A DNA stretch of 64,000 nt from NCBI RefSeq assembly GCF_963082655.1, contig NC_081554.1:39950354-40014353 (forward strand), given 5' to 3'. Below, one piece after another: positions 63,901 to 64,000 of this stretch. The DNA is from Stomoxys calcitrans. Its lineage: Eukaryota; Arthropoda; Insecta; Diptera; Muscidae. The stretch's first letter is position 1; each line of letters begins with the position of its first letter. The position numbers and the translations under genes were made by a program. The notes below the pieces were generated by a model. That model saw only the letters and a list, made by a program, of their open reading frames with translations. It was not told where the DNA came from and ran no database searches.

Positions 63901-64000
63901 CTGCATGAATGCTGTCCAGATCCGCTTGATATGCCGCTTGATCAAAAGGTTCTCTCTTGTAGCGATGATCCTCACGCTCTAGATCATGTAGATCTACCTT

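Overview
This 64 kb window looks like euchromatic or peri-genic DNA of a higher fly. The base composition, the tiny introns (70 and 101 bp) and a typical dipteran CRAL-TRIO protein fit a calyptrate such as a stable fly or house fly relative; that assignment is inference. I see one convincing host gene: a three-exon CRAL-TRIO (SEC14-like lipid-transfer) gene at 60991-62091 on the + strand, with clean GT-AG introns and a poly(A) signal at 62118. Nearly everything else recognisable is transposable-element material, layered by repeated nesting.

Retroelements: (i) an RTE-type LINE, nearly full length but decayed at about 15635-19445, with fragments at 2905-3505, 25963-26402, 43175-43365 (antisense, 23-nt poly(A)), 51193-51395 (antisense) and 54785-55984; (ii) two RNase H-bearing LINE families, here called LINE-2 (22000, 23290-24560, 25410-25964, 51810-53085) and LINE-3 (15340, 19695, 22753, 28450, 56810); (iii) an R1-like RT fragment (35575-36420), a CR1/jockey-like LINE (54256-56464, antisense), a further LINE (42330-44480), and a LINE with an N-terminal 2A-like motif and a damaged zinc finger (63290-63560, with a LINE 3' end inverted beside it); (iv) a tRNA-derived SINE with A and B boxes, about 14 copies, some with 13-14 bp target-site duplications, and a tail remnant inside intron 1 of the host gene.

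DNA elements: an apparently intact Tc1-like transposon (40216-41857; 342-aa DD34E transposase; perfect 27-bp outer inverted repeats plus internal repeats in an IR/DR layout); a dead mariner (29379-30602) together with about 237-bp MITEs made of its two ends; two 'AAGGGTGATTT'-ended mariner-superfamily elements, one of them a foldback with identical 107-bp arms; small hAT-like MITEs; a long-arm foldback module; and a very abundant non-autonomous family, called HTR here, with a hairpin (GGCC-rich) end and internal tandem units of about 153 bp.

Satellites include a GC-rich array (10310-11970), an 18-bp x 12 minisatellite (32145-32360) and smaller ones. Stretches with no recognisable feature are listed. 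The elements interact mainly by nesting: SINE and MITE into RTE, RTE into CR1, Tc1 into an older repeat, hAT MITE into a mariner relative. This gives a relative insertion order and several reconstructable empty sites. I found no evidence of a cellular operon-like system, CRISPR, rRNA or a functional tRNA gene.
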